A stretch of 7,371 nt of DNA, taken from assembly GCA_945952575.1 (NCBI GenBank), contig CAMFIY010000137.1, positions 1-7,371 of the forward strand, written 5' to 3'. The notes below the pieces were generated by a model. The model was not told the DNA's origin. It searched no databases and saw only the letters and a list, made by a program, of their open reading frames with translations. Of the stretch, positions 5,514-7,371 are shown piece after piece. Position 1 is the first letter of the stretch. Each line of letters begins with the position of its first letter. This stretch comes from an uncultured Leucobacter sp. Its GTDB lineage: Bacteria > Actinomycetota > Actinomycetes > Actinomycetales > Microbacteriaceae. The translations under genes were made by a program, and so were the position numbers.

Positions 5514-5648
5514 ATGAGGGAGGCGGATCCACTTCCGCCGCAAAGCGATCGCGACGAAGCGAAGGAGACGAAGATGTCACCCAGACGCCAGTGCATCCGA
5601 CCGGCACGAGCCGGTGCGGCTTCGAACGGTGAGGCGGCTCGCGCATGA
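5514..5648 (+). CDS. Short leader reading frame (44 or 24 residues) coupled to the ATPase gene
   Basis: An open frame of 44 codons from ATG 5514 ends in a TGA (5646-5648) that overlaps the ATPase ATG (5645-5647) as ATGA. GGAGGT (5505-5510) precedes the first ATG with a rather short spacer. A second in-frame ATG at 5574 has AAGGAG (5562-5567) at 6 nt, giving a 24-residue version beginning MSPRRQCIRP. The peptide is Arg- and Ala-rich, with one Cys and no membrane segment or recognisable domain. The ATPase has only a weak ribosome site of its own (GTGAGG near 5630), so translation of this frame probably feeds it. I recognise no family. It may be a leader peptide whose translation controls the transporter, or a frame without product function. 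Confidence 0.5.
   Translation: MREADPLPPQSDRDEAKETKMSPRRQCIRPARAGAASNGEAARA
5522..5539 (+). promoter_or_regulatory. Leader hairpin 1
   Basis: GGCGGA (5522-5527) and TCCGCC (5534-5539) form a perfect 6-bp stem with a 6-nt loop. It begins five bases after the first leader ATG. A translating ribosome would melt it. It sits just before the second ribosome site (5562-5567). Confidence 0.35.
5600..5615 (+). promoter_or_regulatory. Leader hairpin 2
   Basis: ACCGGC (5600-5605) and GCCGGT (5610-5615) form a perfect 6-bp stem with the tetraloop ACGA. It lies inside the leader frame, 29 nt before the ATPase ATG. No U-run follows, so it is not a standard terminator. Confidence 0.4.
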
Positions 5649-6748
5649 TCGAGTTCACGAACGTCGTCAAGACCTACGACAACGGGACGACCGCGGTCGC
5701 CGACCTCTCGTTCGTGGCGCCCACCGGCAAGATCACCGTGCTGGTCGGGCCCTCGGGCTGCGGCAAGACAACGACTCTGCGCATGGTCAACCGCCTCATC
5801 GAGCAGACCTCCGGGTCGATATTGCTCGGAGGCGAGGACAACGCGCAGACCGACACGATCCAGATGCGCCGCAAGATCGGCTATGTGATCCAGAACGCAG
5901 GCCTCTTCCCGCATCAGACCGTGCTCGACAACGTCTGCGCGGTGCCCTATCTCAACAAGAGCGACAAGCAGGCGAGCCGCGATCGCGCGTTGGAGCTGCT
6001 CGAGCTCGTCGGGCTGGATCGCGGCTACGCCTCGCGCTACCCCTGGCAGCTCTCGGGCGGACAGCAGCAGCGCGTCGGCGTCGCCCGGGCGCTCGCCGCG
6101 GATCCGCCCTACATGCTCATGGACGAGCCGTTCAGCGCCGTGGATCCGATCGTGCGCAAGCAGCTGCAGGCCGAGTTCCTCAGAATCCAGGCCGATCTCG
6201 CCAAGACCATCGTCATGGTCACCCACGACATCGACGAGGCGCTCAAGCTCGGCGATCAGATCGTCGTCCTCAAGGAGGGCGGGATCCTCGCCCAGATCGG
6301 CAGTCCCGCCGAGATCCTGGCCGCCCCGGCGGACCGGTTCGTCGCAGACTTCCTCGGGGAGTCCCGCGGATATCACGCGCTGAACTTCGCGTCGATCGCC
6401 GAGCTCGAGCTGCAGCCCGCACCGACCGTGCGACTCGGCGAATCGAGCGCGGCGGGAGCGGGCACCTGGATCGTCGCCTGCGACGCGAACGATCGCCCGC
6501 TCGGCTGGGTGCGGGCCGACGGATCCGGTGAAGCGGTCGCGGCCGGACGGGTCACGATCGCGCAGAACGTGTCGCAGTCGCGCGGAAACCACCGCGAGCT
6601 GCTCGACGCCGCGCTCACGAGCCCGAACGGGCTGGCCATCGTGGTCGACGAGCAGGGCGGCTTCGCGGGCACGCTGAGCCCGGACGTCGTGATCCGCGAC
6701 GCGGCCGCCATCGGCCGGGGCGCACGCGAGAGCGGGCTCCCGTCATGA
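5645..6748 (+). CDS. Osmoprotectant/quaternary-amine ABC transporter ATPase, OpuCA/ProV type
   Basis: Cytoplasmic ATPase energising import of betaine-like compounds, 367 residues. The nucleotide-binding domain spans about 1-240: Walker A GPSGCGKTT (35-43), Q-loop Gln83 in IQNAGLFPH (82-90), signature LSGGQQQR (136-143), Walker B YMLMDEP (156-162) with D-loop SAVDP (164-168), and switch His194. QNAGLFPH and THDIDEALKLGD are characteristic of the OpuCA/ProV family. The C-terminal 125 residues look like a shortened and degenerate CBS pair, with AIVVDEQGGFAGTLSPD (331-347) as the clearest CBS-like strand set. In OpuCA such domains sense ionic strength. The start overlaps the leader stop, and the end overlaps the permease start (ATGA at 6745-6748). 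The lyase and IclR genes are divergent, which points to a catabolic and not purely osmotic role. Confidence 0.95.
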   Translation: MIEFTNVVKTYDNGTTAVADLSFVAPTGKITVLVGPSGCGKTTTLRMVNRLIEQTSGSILLGGEDNAQTDTIQMRRKIGYVIQNAGLFPHQTVLDNVCAVPYLNKSDKQASRDRALELLELVGLDRGYASRYPWQLSGGQQQRVGVARALAADPPYMLMDEPFSAVDPIVRKQLQAEFLRIQADLAKTIVMVTHDIDEALKLGDQIVVLKEGGILAQIGSPAEILAAPADRFVADFLGESRGYHALNFASIAELELQPAPTVRLGESSAAGAGTWIVACDANDRPLGWVRADGSGEAVAAGRVTIAQNVSQSRGNHRELLDAALTSPNGLAIVVDEQGGFAGTLSPDVVIRDAAAIGRGARESGLPS

Positions 6749-7371
6749 GACTCGACTGGATCGCCAACAACTGGGATCAGGTCCTCGAGCTGACGCTCGC
6801 GCACCTCTGGCTCACGCTGCTGCCGACGCTGATCGGCCTCGTGATCTCGATCCCGCTCGGCTACCTCGCCTTCAACTACCGCCGCAGCTACCCGTTCATC
6901 GTCGGCGGCACGAGCCTGTTCTACACGATCCCCTCGCTCGCCCTCTTCATCCTGCTGCCGAAGCTCATGGGCACGAAGGTGCTCGACCCGGTCAACGTCG
7001 TGGTCGCGCTCACCATCTACACGGTGGCGCTGCTGGTGCGCGTCGTCGCCGACGGTCTCGACTCGGTCTCGCCCGACGTGGTGAAGGCCGCCGAGGGCAT
7101 CGGGTTCACCCGGGCGCAGACATTCTTCCGGATCCAGCTGCCGATCTCGGTGCCGGCGATCCTCAGCGGTCTGCGGGTGATCGTCGTCTCGAACATCTCG
7201 ATCGTCACGATGGCGGCCGTGATCGGGATCGCCCAGCTCGGCACGCTCTTCACGATGGGGTTCACCCGCCGGCTCTTCGTCCCCATCGTCGTCGGCCTGG
7301 TGGTCTGCCTGCTGCTCGCGCTCATTCTGGATCGCCTGCTCGTGCTGCTCGGGAAGATCATGACGCCCTGG
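6745..7371 (+). CDS. Osmoprotectant/quaternary-amine ABC transporter permease, OpuCB/ProW type (3' end cut off)
   Basis: Membrane permease working with the ATPase encoded before it. All 209 visible residues are in one open frame to the window edge; the family is usually about 210-220 residues when not fused to a binding protein, so little seems to be missing. Hydrophobic segments lie at about 20-42, 52-73, 84-103, 134-165 and 178-203. The ATPase-contacting loop is DVVKAAEGIGFTRAQTFFRI (111-130) followed by QLP, and FYTIPSLALFILLP (59-72) is a family hallmark. The ATG overlaps the ATPase TGA by 4 nt, with no strong ribosome site between, so translation is coupled. Whether a binding-protein domain is fused at the C-terminus cannot be seen; a second permease and a separate binding protein are expected to the right. 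Confidence 0.94.
   Translation, partial: MRLDWIANNWDQVLELTLAHLWLTLLPTLIGLVISIPLGYLAFNYRRSYPFIVGGTSLFYTIPSLALFILLPKLMGTKVLDPVNVVVALTIYTVALLVRVVADGLDSVSPDVVKAAEGIGFTRAQTFFRIQLPISVPAILSGLRVIVVSNISIVTMAAVIGIAQLGTLFTMGFTRRLFVPIVVGLVVCLLLALILDRLLVLLGKIMTPW

Noticed and set aside
3974..5632. A 552-codon open frame on the plus strand opposite the lyase gene
   Set aside because: It is rich in Arg, Glu and Gly without family motifs, as expected for the antisense of a high-GC gene. The opposite frame has clear lyase motifs and a good ribosome site.
5402..5644. A riboswitch in the leader of the transporter operon
   Set aside because: I see two simple 6-bp hairpins and a short reading frame, but no conserved core of a known riboswitch class.
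5495..6592. A 365-codon minus-strand frame opposite the ATPase gene
   Set aside because: It is the antisense shadow of a gene with all ABC ATPase motifs in order, and it has no domain of its own.

Overview
The window is high-GC DNA with dense, overlapping gene starts, GTG/ATG starts behind GGAG-type ribosome sites, and typical actinobacterial codon use. I infer an actinobacterium, most likely of the Microbacteriaceae type (Microbacterium, Leucobacter and relatives). There are no RNA genes, insertion sequences, CRISPR arrays or phage genes. Every stretch outside genes is shorter than 300 bases.

Layout. Positions 1-2855, all on the minus strand, hold a carbohydrate ABC importer operon. It is transcribed leftward as binding lipoprotein, then MalF-type permease, then MalG-type permease, which runs off the left edge. 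The operon starts from a recognisable promoter (about 2933-2962) bracketed by two near-identical LacI-family palindromes. A strong GC hairpin separates the binding-protein gene from the permease genes. No ATPase or LacI-type regulator gene is present in the window.

Positions 3144-5401, also minus strand, hold an IclR-family regulator and, upstream of it, a 495-residue protein of the histidine/phenylalanine ammonia-lyase superfamily. The lyase fold motifs are clear, but the Ala-Ser-Gly triad that forms the MIO cofactor is missing. Divergently on the plus strand (5514 to the right edge) are a short leader reading frame, an OpuCA/ProV-type ATPase and an OpuCB/ProW-type permease. The three are linked by two ATGA stop/start overlaps. 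The AT-rich divergent region (about 5430-5510) carries two imperfect palindromes and candidate back-to-back promoters.

The right half reads as one functional unit. A quaternary-ammonium-type importer faces a lyase that has lost the cofactor needed to expel ammonia, with an IclR regulator beside it. The known MIO-lacking relative is ergothionase, which eliminates trimethylamine from ergothioneine. The leading hypothesis is therefore uptake and degradation of an aromatic amino-acid betaine (ergothioneine, hercynine or similar). This is inference and not shown by the sequence alone.
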